From Pseudomonadota bacterium (GTDB lineage: Bacteria; Desulfobacterota; Binatia; Binatales; Binataceae), in assembly GCA_021324885.1 (NCBI GenBank), contig JAJPIF010000017.1, positions 1-64,000 on the forward strand: a stretch of DNA of 64,000 bases, written 5' to 3'. This document shows, piece by piece, positions 25,088 to 33,137 of the stretch. How positions within the stretch are numbered: position 1 is the first letter of the stretch; every line of letters begins with the position of its first letter. Position numbers and translations under genes: made by a program. The notes under the pieces were generated by a model. It saw only the letters and a program-made list of their open reading frames with translations. It searched no databases and was not told the origin of the DNA.

Positions 25088-27532
25088 TTAGTAGAGCACC
25101 TTTTCCTCGCGCAGGCGGGCGATCTGCTCGTTCGAATATCCCAACAGGGTATGCAGTATATCTTCGGTGTCAGCTCCCAGCAGCGGCGCCGGTTTGCGCA
25201 CTTTGCACACTGACGGCCACATGTGCCAGGGGACGCCCGCATGACGACGGCGGCCGACGACCGGGTGATCCAGTTCGACCATGAAGCCGCGCGCGATCAG
25301 GTGAGGATCCTCGGCGAGATCCTGATTGCTCATGGTCGGCAAAGCTGCGACTCCGGCTTTTTGCAGCAGTTCCGTAATTTCCCATCGGTCGTGCCGCGAG
25401 GTCCACTGCGTGATGATCTGATCGAGTTCGGCCTCATGCTGTTTGCGCAACTGGAATGTGGCAAAACGGGGATCCTCAGCCAGCGACGCCTGTTCCATCG
25501 CCTGGCATAACGATCGCCATTCATGTTCGCTTCCCACCGCGATCGTGACCCAGGATTCATCGTCACCCCTGGCCTTGTAGCAGTTGTGGGGTGACATCCA
25601 GGGATCGTGATTGCCCATCGGCTGCGGCTCGCGTCCGCCGATCTCATATTCGAGCAGCGCTTCGGGCATGGTCGTGAGCAGCATTTCCAGCATCGACAGG
25701 TCGATATATTGTCCATGGCCGGTGCGCTGGCGATGAATTAGCGCGGCGATAATCGCATAGGCGCCGAAAAGGCCGGCGATAGGGTCAGCCCAGGTAATTC
25801 CCAGTTCCCGTGCGTCGCCAGGTTGGTAGCCCAATACGGAGTTGAACCCGGCGGCGGCGGTCGAAAGATTTCCATAACTGGGCAGATTGCGGCGCGAACC
25901 GGTCTGGCCGTAGCCGGAGATCGACAGCATGATCAGGTCGGCGCGCAATTCCCGCAGTTGTCGATAGCCCAGACCCATCCGTTCGGCCACGCCGGGCGCG
26001 AAGTTCTCCACTACGATGTCGCAATGAGGAATCAAACGGTGGGCGATCTCGATTGCGCGGGAGTTGCTGAGATCGAGTAGCAGGCTGCGTTTGCCCTGGT
26101 TCCATTGGCAAAAGCTGCCCGCGCGATCGAAACCGGGCACTCCGTCGGCGTAGGGCGGCAGCCTGCGGTTAAGGCAGGGCCGCTTCGCGCTTTCGACCCG
26201 GATAACCTCGGCGCCCAGATGCGCCAGCTGCAAAGTGGCATACGGACCAGCCCAGATCCACGAGAAATCCAGCACCCGAACACCGCTCAATGGCGGCATT
26301 TCCTCTTTTGCCCGCGCGGCGTGGCGCGGTGCCACGATGGGTTTGTCTACCGCCGTAGAGCGCGCAAAAACCTCGGCGTTGTGTTCGCCCAAGCGGGGCG
26401 CCGGACGACGCAAACTCCAGCCGTCCGCGGTGGATTTGAAAGGCGCGCCTGGAACCCGGATCGGCCGCTGATCTGACCGGGACGGAAGTTGGACGAAAAA
26501 GCCGCGTTCGATCAGATCCTCGTCACGGTAAAGATCGGACATGCGGTTGAGCGGCGCGGCTGGAATCCGGCGTTTGACGCACTCGCGGTAAAGCTCCTGG
26601 AAACTCCAATTGCGCGCCCATTGTTCCATCAGCGCCCGCAATGCCTTCCAATGTTTTCCGCGATGCTGGCCGTCCCTGAATCTTTCCTCGTGCGCCCATG
26701 GCGGATTGCCCATCAACTCGACCAGCCTCATCCACTGATCCTGCTCCCCACAGCACAAATAGATATACCCGTCACCCGTGCGCAGGATATTCCACGGCGA
26801 GACCGATTTGGGCGTGTCCCGCGTGTTGCGCTTGCCGCTGTACGTGTAGTTGATGAAGGCCAGCTCGAAAAATGCCGTAAGGCATTCCTGGATGCTGATA
26901 TCTATGGTTTGTCCCAGACCCGTCCTCATGCGGTTCCAATACGCCGCCAGGGTAACGAAAGCGCCGTGTACCGCCGCCTGAAATTCCGCCTGATGTCCAT
27001 AGAACTTAAGCGGCGGCAGGACCGGCGACGGTTCCCCATGCGGGGTCAATGAAGCGGCGCCTCCGCTATGGAATGCCTGTAGTTCATAGCCGCGGTAACC
27101 GCTACGGGGACCGCCGGCGCCGAAGATCGAAATTTCGGTGATAATCAGCCCGGGATGCGTGGCCGCGAGTTGTGGCGCGCTGAGGCCCTGCCTCGCCTGC
27201 TCGGCCGGCGCCACGTTGTGTATCAGGATATCGCTGGCGGCCAGCAACTTATCCAGGCGTTGGCGGTCGGCTTCGAGGCCCAGGTCGAGCACCACGCCGC
27301 GCTTGTTGGTGTTGAGATACTGGAACAGCCCGCTGCTTTCGGGGTCCTGCGTGTCCGAGGGAAAGGGTCCTCTGCGGCGCGTGATATCGCCCTGCGGAGG
27401 CTCGACCTTGATCACGCTGGCGCCCAGATCGGCCATCATCTTGGCGGCGAACGATGCGGCAACTCCCTGTCCGCATTCCACGATCGTGATGGCGCTGAGC
27501 GGACCACTGGGTGAATTGACGGGCTCCTCCAT
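25088..27532 (-). CDS. Double-domain CaiB/BaiF family CoA-transferase
   Basis: 814 residues from ATG 27532 (GGAGGAG and AAGGGA upstream); the frame extends 52 codons further without merit. Two complete family III CoA-transferase domains follow each other. The first (SAITIVECGQGVAASFAAKMMADLGASVIKVE) has lost parts of its catalytic core (NTNKRGVVLDL region retained). The second (GVRVLDFSWIWAGPYATLQLAHLGAEVIRVE, KRSLLLDLSNSRA, DIVVENFAPGVAERMGLGY) looks intact, including the aspartate-containing NLSTAAAG-to-PIAGLFGAYAI segment. Such fusions make a pseudo-dimer in one chain. It moves CoA from acyl-CoA to a free acid during fatty or aromatic acid breakdown. Confidence 0.93.
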   Translation of the reverse strand: MEEPVNSPSGPLSAITIVECGQGVAASFAAKMMADLGASVIKVEPPQGDITRRRGPFPSDTQDPESSGLFQYLNTNKRGVVLDLGLEADRQRLDKLLAASDILIHNVAPAEQARQGLSAPQLAATHPGLIITEISIFGAGGPRSGYRGYELQAFHSGGAASLTPHGEPSPVLPPLKFYGHQAEFQAAVHGAFVTLAAYWNRMRTGLGQTIDISIQECLTAFFELAFINYTYSGKRNTRDTPKSVSPWNILRTGDGYIYLCCGEQDQWMRLVELMGNPPWAHEERFRDGQHRGKHWKALRALMEQWARNWSFQELYRECVKRRIPAAPLNRMSDLYRDEDLIERGFFVQLPSRSDQRPIRVPGAPFKSTADGWSLRRPAPRLGEHNAEVFARSTAVDKPIVAPRHAARAKEEMPPLSGVRVLDFSWIWAGPYATLQLAHLGAEVIRVESAKRPCLNRRLPPYADGVPGFDRAGSFCQWNQGKRSLLLDLSNSRAIEIAHRLIPHCDIVVENFAPGVAERMGLGYRQLRELRADLIMLSISGYGQTGSRRNLPSYGNLSTAAAGFNSVLGYQPGDARELGITWADPIAGLFGAYAIIAALIHRQRTGHGQYIDLSMLEMLLTTMPEALLEYEIGGREPQPMGNHDPWMSPHNCYKARGDDESWVTIAVGSEHEWRSLCQAMEQASLAEDPRFATFQLRKQHEAELDQIITQWTSRHDRWEITELLQKAGVAALPTMSNQDLAEDPHLIARGFMVELDHPVVGRRRHAGVPWHMWPSVCKVRKPAPLLGADTEDILHTLLGYSNEQIARLREEKVLY

Positions 27533-27692
27533 TCCCTTGGCTCCTCCTGCGGCGACGGCCAAAGCGCCTGTGCACCTGGCTTGGCTCCGTTTAGTCCATG
27601 GTTGATAGCTGTGCAACCCGCGCGCGTTATTTAAAAGCGCCGTGTCGGTGGACCATGTCGTTGTCCTGGACCGCGCGGCGCAAAACAACGGA

Positions 27693-27722
27693 TTGACAGG
27701 CGGATGTAACCGGACCTAGAGT
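27693..27722 (+). promoter_or_regulatory. Candidate promoter of rpsU
   Basis: TTGACA at 27693-27698 is a perfect -35 box; TAGAGT at 27717-27722 is a 4/6 -10 match after an 18-base spacer. The expected start would lie about 25 bases before the rpsU ATG and just upstream of its GGGAGG. Confidence 0.55.
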
Positions 27723-27754
27723 TACCAGCCTAGACCGCTGCTTTGGGAGGATAA

Positions 27755-27952
27755 ATGGAGATAAGAGTCGAAGGCTCCCTGGACCAGGCGATGCGCGTGC
27801 TCAAGCGCAAGCTGGCCAAAGAAGGGGTTTTCAAGGAAATGAAAAAACGGGCTTTTTACGAAAAGCCCAGCGTTCGCCGCAAGCGTAAACGATCGGAGGC
27901 GCAACGCCGTCGCCGCAAAGAGCAACGCCGCCGCCGCGCCTCAGCCCTCTAG
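27755..27952 (+). CDS. rpsU: 30S ribosomal protein S21
   Basis: 65 residues; GGGAGG 4 bases before ATG. The family pattern is clear: a first helix LDQAMRVLKRKLAKEGVF, then KEMKKRAFYEKPSVRRKRKRSEAQRRRRKEQ. The Arg/Lys-rich tail is longer than in many bacteria. S21 helps base-pairing at the platform of the 30S subunit during initiation. It has its own candidate promoter and a GC hairpin 40 bases after the stop, so is probably monocistronic. Confidence 0.97.
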   Translation: MEIRVEGSLDQAMRVLKRKLAKEGVFKEMKKRAFYEKPSVRRKRKRSEAQRRRRKEQRRRRASAL

Positions 27953-27990
27953 CACAGTTCCTGTCTAAAATTTGTTGTGTACCGCGTGCT

Positions 27991-28022
27991 GACGCGCCGC
28001 CGGTTGCGCGGTTGTGCGCGTC
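27991..28022 (+). terminator. Hairpin downstream of rpsU
   Basis: GACGCGC at 27991-27997 and its complement GCGCGTC at 28016-28022 enclose a GC-rich loop that itself can pair. No clear T-run follows (AAATG), so Rho-independent function is uncertain. Confidence 0.35.
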
Positions 28023-28050
28023 AAATGTCCCGCTCGTGTACCCAACCGGA

Positions 28051-28761
28051 TCAGCCTGTCCAGGCCGGAAACAGGGGACGCCAGGTAAAGACGTAGAAGT
28101 TATCGCGCACGTAATAGTCCAGTTCGTAATGGGGCATCGCCTGTTGTTCACGGAGCCGCCGAAAGTTTGCGATCTCGCGATAAAGATGGCGCCGCAAGGC
28201 CGATCCAGCCGCGTTTTGCTCCGCTTCATGCTCCCACTCGCAGGGATGGAGCGGCACCGCCACGCAGGACGCATCCTGATGCTCGGCCGCGACCTCGCGT
28301 CCGATATCCAGACGCCTGCAGCGAAGACACAGAACCACTTCGCAGGCGCCGCTGCGGCTTCGTCTCAGCCCCTCTTCGAAGACTAGCCGTCCACTGGCGA
28401 CCTCGATCCAGGGTTCGTGCGCGCGCGTAAAGGAAAACCGCCGGATCGCACGAGCTAGATCGCGCATAAAGGCTTCCGGGGCTTCGCCGGCGGAGGGCGC
28501 GATCGTGTAGTCATCGATATAGATGCGGGTTCCCAGCTCGGCAATAAGGAAACCGCGCAGGTTTATGGGCAGGCAGTTCTCGAATCGCAGATTCGGCAGC
28601 AGCGCCGAACCGGCCGTTGAAAAGTTGTGTCCCGATGGCAAACGGGTTTCCGAAGTATGCGCGGTGGCGACGCCGCGGGAGGATACCAGAAGGCGCAACG
28701 CCGCGGTCGAACTTGCTCGGGAGGTCTTATAACTTCCTCGGACCGTAGGCCCGTCTTTCAA
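28051..28761 (-). CDS. Hypothetical protein with a Cys-rich centre
   Basis: About 236 residues if started at TTG 28761, which has GGGAGG 9 bases upstream; a TTG at 28770 abuts the SD too closely. No family recognised. Visible features are FIDDYTIAP-like beta sequence around residue 85 (GFLIAELGTRIYIDDYTI), an Arg-rich helical stretch (FMRDLARAIRRFSFTRAHEP), a cluster of Cys (CEVVLCLRCRRLD, DASCVAVPLHPCEW) that could bind metal, and a charged helical tail ending FTWRPLFPAWTG. No signal peptide. Convergent with rpsU. Codon use is like neighbouring genes. Confidence 0.55.
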   Translation of the reverse strand: MKDGPTVRGSYKTSRASSTAALRLLVSSRGVATAHTSETRLPSGHNFSTAGSALLPNLRFENCLPINLRGFLIAELGTRIYIDDYTIAPSAGEAPEAFMRDLARAIRRFSFTRAHEPWIEVASGRLVFEEGLRRSRSGACEVVLCLRCRRLDIGREVAAEHQDASCVAVPLHPCEWEHEAEQNAAGSALRRHLYREIANFRRLREQQAMPHYELDYYVRDNFYVFTWRPLFPAWTG

Positions 28762-28770
28762 AGTTCTCAA

Positions 28771-29204
28771 CCTCCCTGCGCTGTTAAGCCGATCGTATCG
28801 GCTTCACCAAGGCTGCCAACAGCGCGTTCTCCTCGTCTCGGGAGACCATTCGTGGCGTTGCGGTGACATCCGGCGACGCTCAAGCGGGTGACCCGCCGAC
28901 ATGGAGCTTTGCCGCCGGCGTCGAACTTCGATGATACCACTGCGCACCTGCCTGAGCCTTGCAAATAATTGTTCAGCCCCTGGTTCGCGGCCGGTTCCAA
29001 TGCCGACTATTAAGTTTTTGTAGCGCGCCGCATCAGTTAGGGCAATTCGTTAGTCGGAAATTTTAGAAATGCGAATTGCTTGACACCGCCGCTGCCGCAT
29101 GTAGCGCCTTCCTACGAGAGAGGGATGCGGTCTTTCACAAACCCGAAATAATCGAGGCGTTCAACAATCAGCGCGCTGGGTTATACTGAAGAGGTTCTGA
29201 AGTC
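28771..29204. other. 434-base intergenic region upstream of the ABC transporter
   Basis: No gene supported. It is divergent space between the hypothetical protein and the transporter. A TATACT at 29182-29187, 18 bases before the permease ATG, is a good -10 box but its -35 (GTTCAA, 29159-29164) is weak. A TTGACA at 29080-29085 has no fitting -10. Locally lower in GC than the genes around it, consistent with a regulatory region. Confidence 0.45.
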
Positions 29205-30920
29205 ATGCGCCGCCAAACATTCAGCTTCCGCCAAACTGCCAGTTGGCTGCTTTCTTTCCTGTTATTGGCAGGAGTACTGGCGCTTTTCTTCCAATATCGC
29301 CACGGGCTGCCGGTTATCCGGCCGCATTTAAATGTCCAGCTCTCCAATCTCCCCTATTACGCCTTTTGCTCTTTCTATCGGATGCTGGCCGCGTACATCG
29401 TGTCGCTCATTTTTGCTGTTTCCTATGGGTTGGCGGCGGCCAGAAGCCGGCGCAACGAGCGTATCCTGATTCCCGCCATCGATATCGCGCAATCCGTGCC
29501 AGTGGTCGGTTTTTTTCCCGCCGCCATCTATTTTTTCGTCGCTCTTGCCGGCGGGAGCCGCGTGGGAGTGGAACTGGCGGCGATTTTCCTGATCTTCACC
29601 AGCCAGGCCTGGAATCTCGCCCTGGGGGTGTACGAGGCAATCAAGACTATCCCCGTCGATTCGCTGGAGGCGCTGGATTCTTTTGGCGTTACGGGATGGA
29701 TGCGGCTTAAGCGCTTGTACCTGCCGGCCTCGGTGCCCAAGCTGGTCTATAACTCGATTCTGTCATGGGTCGCGGGGTGGTATTTCCTGATTGCCTGCGA
29801 GATCATCGCGGTCGGCCCCGCCCATTATAAGCTGCCGGGTCTGGGAAGTTTTCTCATGGAGGCGGCCGACAAAGGCCGCAGCGGCGAACTGGTCGCGGGG
29901 CTGATCACGCTGCTGGTGATTATCGTGCTCATGGATGTGCTGGTATGGCAGCCGTTGTCGATCTGGGCGCAGAAATTCCGCTATGAGTTCGCCGCCAGCG
30001 AGAGCGCCGGCACCACCCAGATTTACGATCTGATTGCCAGCCTGGGTGTCAATGTCCGGCGCCATATGCGTGCCCTGATCCATCCGTTGACCCTGGCCTT
30101 TGCGAGGCTCACGCGCAGCGCGCCCGCTCAATGGTTGGGTGCCTTGGCACAGCGCATTGCGCGGCCGGCGCGCATTGTGACAATCGCCGCCCTGGTCGCC
30201 CTGGTCGTTTACGGTTTGGGCGACGGCCTGGTTGCCTTGGTCAGGATGCTTCGGGGACCCTGGCCGGCGGACGCCAGGATGATCCCCGCGGCGGCGGGCG
30301 CCTCGATCGTTCGTCTCATGATCGCTTATGCGATTTCACTGGCATGGACCCTGCCTTGCACGCTGGTGGCGTCGGACAATCCGCGCCTGGACCGATTGAT
30401 CGCTCCGCTGGCTGAAATTGCGGGTTCGATGCCGGCTACGGCTTTGTTCCCGGTCATCGTGCTGTTCGTGATCCGACTGACCGGGGATATGAATCTGGCT
30501 TCGGTGCTGCTGATTCTCACCGGGATGCAATGGTATCTGCTGTTCAACCTGCTGGCTGGCGCCCGCCAGGTGCCGGCCGATTTGAAGGAAGCCGCACGCT
30601 CCTTCGGACTGCGGCGCTTCGCAACGTGGCGCAAGGTGACGGTCCCGGCGCTGTCACCCTCGCTGGTCACCGGCAGCATCACCGCATGGGGGGGAGGATG
30701 GAACGCCCTGATCCTGTCCGAATACTTCATTTACCGCGGCCATCATTACGAGGTGCTCGGGTTGGGCGCGTTGCTCGACCGCGCCACCTATGAGACCGGC
30801 AACGGCACGATGATCCTGCTTAGCCTGTTGTCGATGGTTTTGATAGTAATGGGACTCAACCGGCTGCTTTGGCGCCCGTTGTACAATTATGCGACTCAGA
30901 CCTTTCGCGTGGACTACTGA
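29205..30920 (+). CDS. ABC transporter permease with two fused inner-membrane domains (NitT/TauT-like)
   Basis: 571 residues, about twice the usual 260. Each half is a full binding-protein-dependent transport domain: the first has its cytoplasmic EAA loop at EALDSFGVTGWMRLKRLYLPASVPKL (about residue 155), the second at EAARSFGLRRFATWRKVTVPALSPSL (about residue 465). Around ten transmembrane segments alternate with these. The halves resemble nitrate/sulfonate/taurine permeases. A fused dimer removes the need for a second permease gene. The ATPase follows 37 bases later. No substrate-binding protein gene is next to it. Confidence 0.93.
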   Translation: MRRQTFSFRQTASWLLSFLLLAGVLALFFQYRHGLPVIRPHLNVQLSNLPYYAFCSFYRMLAAYIVSLIFAVSYGLAAARSRRNERILIPAIDIAQSVPVVGFFPAAIYFFVALAGGSRVGVELAAIFLIFTSQAWNLALGVYEAIKTIPVDSLEALDSFGVTGWMRLKRLYLPASVPKLVYNSILSWVAGWYFLIACEIIAVGPAHYKLPGLGSFLMEAADKGRSGELVAGLITLLVIIVLMDVLVWQPLSIWAQKFRYEFAASESAGTTQIYDLIASLGVNVRRHMRALIHPLTLAFARLTRSAPAQWLGALAQRIARPARIVTIAALVALVVYGLGDGLVALVRMLRGPWPADARMIPAAAGASIVRLMIAYAISLAWTLPCTLVASDNPRLDRLIAPLAEIAGSMPATALFPVIVLFVIRLTGDMNLASVLLILTGMQWYLLFNLLAGARQVPADLKEAARSFGLRRFATWRKVTVPALSPSLVTGSITAWGGGWNALILSEYFIYRGHHYEVLGLGALLDRATYETGNGTMILLSLLSMVLIVMGLNRLLWRPLYNYATQTFRVDY

Positions 30921-30957
30921 TCATGACGCATGGCTGTGATACGGAACCGGGGGACCC

Positions 30958-31716
30958 ATGGCCCTGCTTGAGCTCAAGTCGGTTTCCATGGAATTTCCGC
31001 GTGGCAAGGGACGGCTGCGCGTGCTCGAAAATGTTTCCGTAGCCGTCGACCAGGGCCAGTTCGTCGCGATCGTCGGTCCCTCGGGTTGCGGGAAATCCAC
31101 GATGCTGCGGATTATGAACGGCCTGATCCAGCCCACCAGCGGTCAGGTGCTGTACGAGGGTCGCCAGCTTGACGGCATCAATCTGGAATGCGCGCTGGTT
31201 TTTCAATCCTTCGCCCTGCTGCCGTGGCTATCGGTCAAAGCCAACGTCGAACTGGGCCTGGAGGCGCGCGGCGTCCCGCCCAAGGAAATCGAGGCCCGCG
31301 CCAGCATCTATATCGACAAAGTCGGCCTGGACGGTTTTGAAGAGGCTTACCCGCGCGAACTTTCCGGAGGAATGAAGCAGCGGGTCGGATTCGCCCGCGC
31401 TTTGGCGGTCGAACCCAAGGTTCTGCTGATGGACGAGCCTTTTTCCGCGCTCGACGCTTTGACCGCTATCACGCTGCGCGAAGAATTGCTCGACATGTGG
31501 CAGGCGCCCGATATGCCGGTCCATACGATGGTGATCGTTACCCACATCATCGAAGAAGCGGTGGAACTGGCCGACCGCGTGATTGTGATGGCTGCCACCC
31601 CGGGCAGGATTGTGGCAAATCTCAACATCGATTTGCCCCGCCCGCGCGACAAACGGCACGAGGGTTTCAATGCGTTGACCGACCGCATATTCTCCCTGAT
31701 CGAGGAACGTGTCTGA
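30958..31716 (+). CDS. ABC transporter ATP-binding protein (NitT/TauT family)
   Basis: 252 residues. Walker A GPSGCGKSTMLRIMNGL, Q-loop FQSFALLPWLSVKANVELGL, signature LSGGMKQRVGFARALAVEP, Walker B VLLMDEPFSALDALT, and H-loop VTHIIEEAVELADRVIVM are all present. LPWLSVKANVELG is typical of the nitrate/sulfonate/bicarbonate importer subfamily. Its TGA shares one base with the ATG of the following AAA-associated gene (TGATG). Confidence 0.96.
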   Translation: MALLELKSVSMEFPRGKGRLRVLENVSVAVDQGQFVAIVGPSGCGKSTMLRIMNGLIQPTSGQVLYEGRQLDGINLECALVFQSFALLPWLSVKANVELGLEARGVPPKEIEARASIYIDKVGLDGFEEAYPRELSGGMKQRVGFARALAVEPKVLLMDEPFSALDALTAITLREELLDMWQAPDMPVHTMVIVTHIIEEAVELADRVIVMAATPGRIVANLNIDLPRPRDKRHEGFNALTDRIFSLIEERV

Positions 31717-32204
31717 TGCCTCCTACAGGCATCCATCCAATACCCGCCACCGGCCTTCCACGCGTCTTTGGCCTGCTGGAAATCCTTGACGATCGCGGCG
31801 GACGCGAAGACGGCTACCGCCTGGCGCGCGACCTCAACTACGATTTGGGTGAATTGCTCAAGGTTATGAAAGCGGCGGAGATTCTGGGTTTCGTCGAAAC
31901 TCCCGGCGGCGATATTGTGTTGCTGCCGCTGGGCCGAAAATTTCTGGACGCCGATATCAACGAACGCAAGCTGATGCTGCGCGAACGTCTGCGCGAACAC
32001 GGCCTTTTCAATTATCTAATCCGGCTGCTCAAAGGCCAGGAGGATCGCTCGGTTGACAAAGAGCTGGTGCTCGAGCATCTGGCAATGCTGTTGCCCAACG
32101 AAGACCCTGAACGGCTGTTCTCCACGATCGTGAACTGGGGGAGATTCGCCGAGCTGTTCGGATATAACCAGGACGAAGATCGCTTCTATCTCGACCAGGA
32201 GTAA
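31716..32204 (+). CDS. AAA-associated C-terminal domain protein (PF09821-like), transporter partner
   Basis: 162 residues starting at the ATG that overlaps the ATPase stop; the longer frame from 31497 lies inside the ATPase gene and is rejected. The segment VFGLLEILDDRGGREDGYRLARDLNYDLGELLKVMKAAEILGFVE forms a winged-helix-like unit, followed by ETPGGDIVLLPLGRKFL and a helical C-terminus that together match the domain found fused to, or next to, NitT/TauT ATPases in bacteria and archaea. Tight coupling to the ATPase suggests it regulates ATP hydrolysis or assembly, perhaps acting as a sensor. Confidence 0.85.
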   Translation: MPPTGIHPIPATGLPRVFGLLEILDDRGGREDGYRLARDLNYDLGELLKVMKAAEILGFVETPGGDIVLLPLGRKFLDADINERKLMLRERLREHGLFNYLIRLLKGQEDRSVDKELVLEHLAMLLPNEDPERLFSTIVNWGRFAELFGYNQDEDRFYLDQE

Positions 32205-32234
32205 TAGTTTCCAGCAACCAGGGAGGCTTTTCCA

Positions 32235-32603
32235 ATGTCAGCCGAAAACGAAAAAATTGTGGCCGATTTTTGTCAGGCGTGGTCGCGCATGAAGCTGGAT
32301 GAAATTCTCGGCTTCATGAGCGATGACGCGGTTTATCACAATATCCCGATGGAGCCGGCAAAGGGCAAGGCTGCGATCCGCGCCCTTGTCGAGGGATTCC
32401 TCAAAATGGCCGAGGCGATCGAGTTTCGCGTCCTGCATGCCGCCTCTGCCGGCGCCGTCGTCATGAACGAGCGGGTGGACTCCTTCGTGTACAAGGGTGG
32501 CAAAAAGGGCTCGATTCCGGTCGTTGGAGTGTTCGAGGTCAACGGCGGCAAGATCACGGCTTGGCGCGATTACTTCGACATGAAAATGGCGGGTGTCGGC
32601 TGA
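32235..32603 (+). CDS. Limonene-1,2-epoxide hydrolase-like protein, copy 1
   Basis: 122 residues of the LEH/SnoaL-like fold. The epoxide hydrolase residues are all in place: Tyr34 and Asn36 in VYHNIP, Arg80 and Asp82 in NERVD, and the acid in AWRDYFD (about residue 112). Their spacing matches the Tyr/Asn, Arg/Asp, Asp arrangement of limonene epoxide hydrolase, so hydration of an epoxide is a reasonable prediction. Forms a tandem pair with a paralogue 69 bases downstream and follows the transporter genes. Small, single-domain, no signal peptide. Confidence 0.88.
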   Translation: MSAENEKIVADFCQAWSRMKLDEILGFMSDDAVYHNIPMEPAKGKAAIRALVEGFLKMAEAIEFRVLHAASAGAVVMNERVDSFVYKGGKKGSIPVVGVFEVNGGKITAWRDYFDMKMAGVG

Positions 32604-32672
32604 GATCAAGCGCGTCTTTGCTCGACTGGCGAAGTTTGATCACGTCTGCAAACCTGACGGGAGAGACAGCCC

Positions 32673-33041
32673 ATGGCAACTGAAAACGAGAAAATCGTCG
32701 CTGATTTTTGCGCAACCTGGAAACGCATGAACGTCGATGAGATGCTCGGCTATTTCACCGACGACGCCGTTTATCACAACATTCCGCTCGATCCGCTGAA
32801 AGGGAAATCCGAAATCCGCAAGGGACTCCATCAGTTTGCCGGGATGCTCAAAGGGGTCGAGATCAAAATCGTCAACCGCGTGGCAGCCGGCGACCTGGTA
32901 ATCACGGAGCGGATAGATACGATGGTGACGCCCGAGGGCAAGCGGATGGATCTGCCGGTGGCCGGCGTATTCGAACTGCGCGACGGCAAGATCAGCGCCT
33001 GGCGCGACTATTTCGACATGAAAATGGCCGGCATGGCCTGA
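32673..33041 (+). CDS. Limonene-1,2-epoxide hydrolase-like protein, copy 2
   Basis: 122 residues, same length as copy 1 and with the catalytic positions at identical residue numbers (Tyr34/Asn36 in VYHNIP, Arg80/Asp82 in TERID, AWRDYFDMKMAG at the end). About half of the remaining residues differ, so this is an old duplication with room for altered substrate preference. The SD is GGGAGAG about 10 bases before ATG. Possibly forms homo- or heterodimers with copy 1, since LEH is dimeric. Confidence 0.88.
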   Translation: MATENEKIVADFCATWKRMNVDEMLGYFTDDAVYHNIPLDPLKGKSEIRKGLHQFAGMLKGVEIKIVNRVAAGDLVITERIDTMVTPEGKRMDLPVAGVFELRDGKISAWRDYFDMKMAGMA

Positions 33042-33137
33042 TCATTTGCGAAGAAGCTTCCCTTTCGCTTCCTTTCCCGGAGCAGGGTGAGAGCGAGGGT
33101 GCCTGAAACAAACCAAGCAACGCCGCGTCCATTCCGG

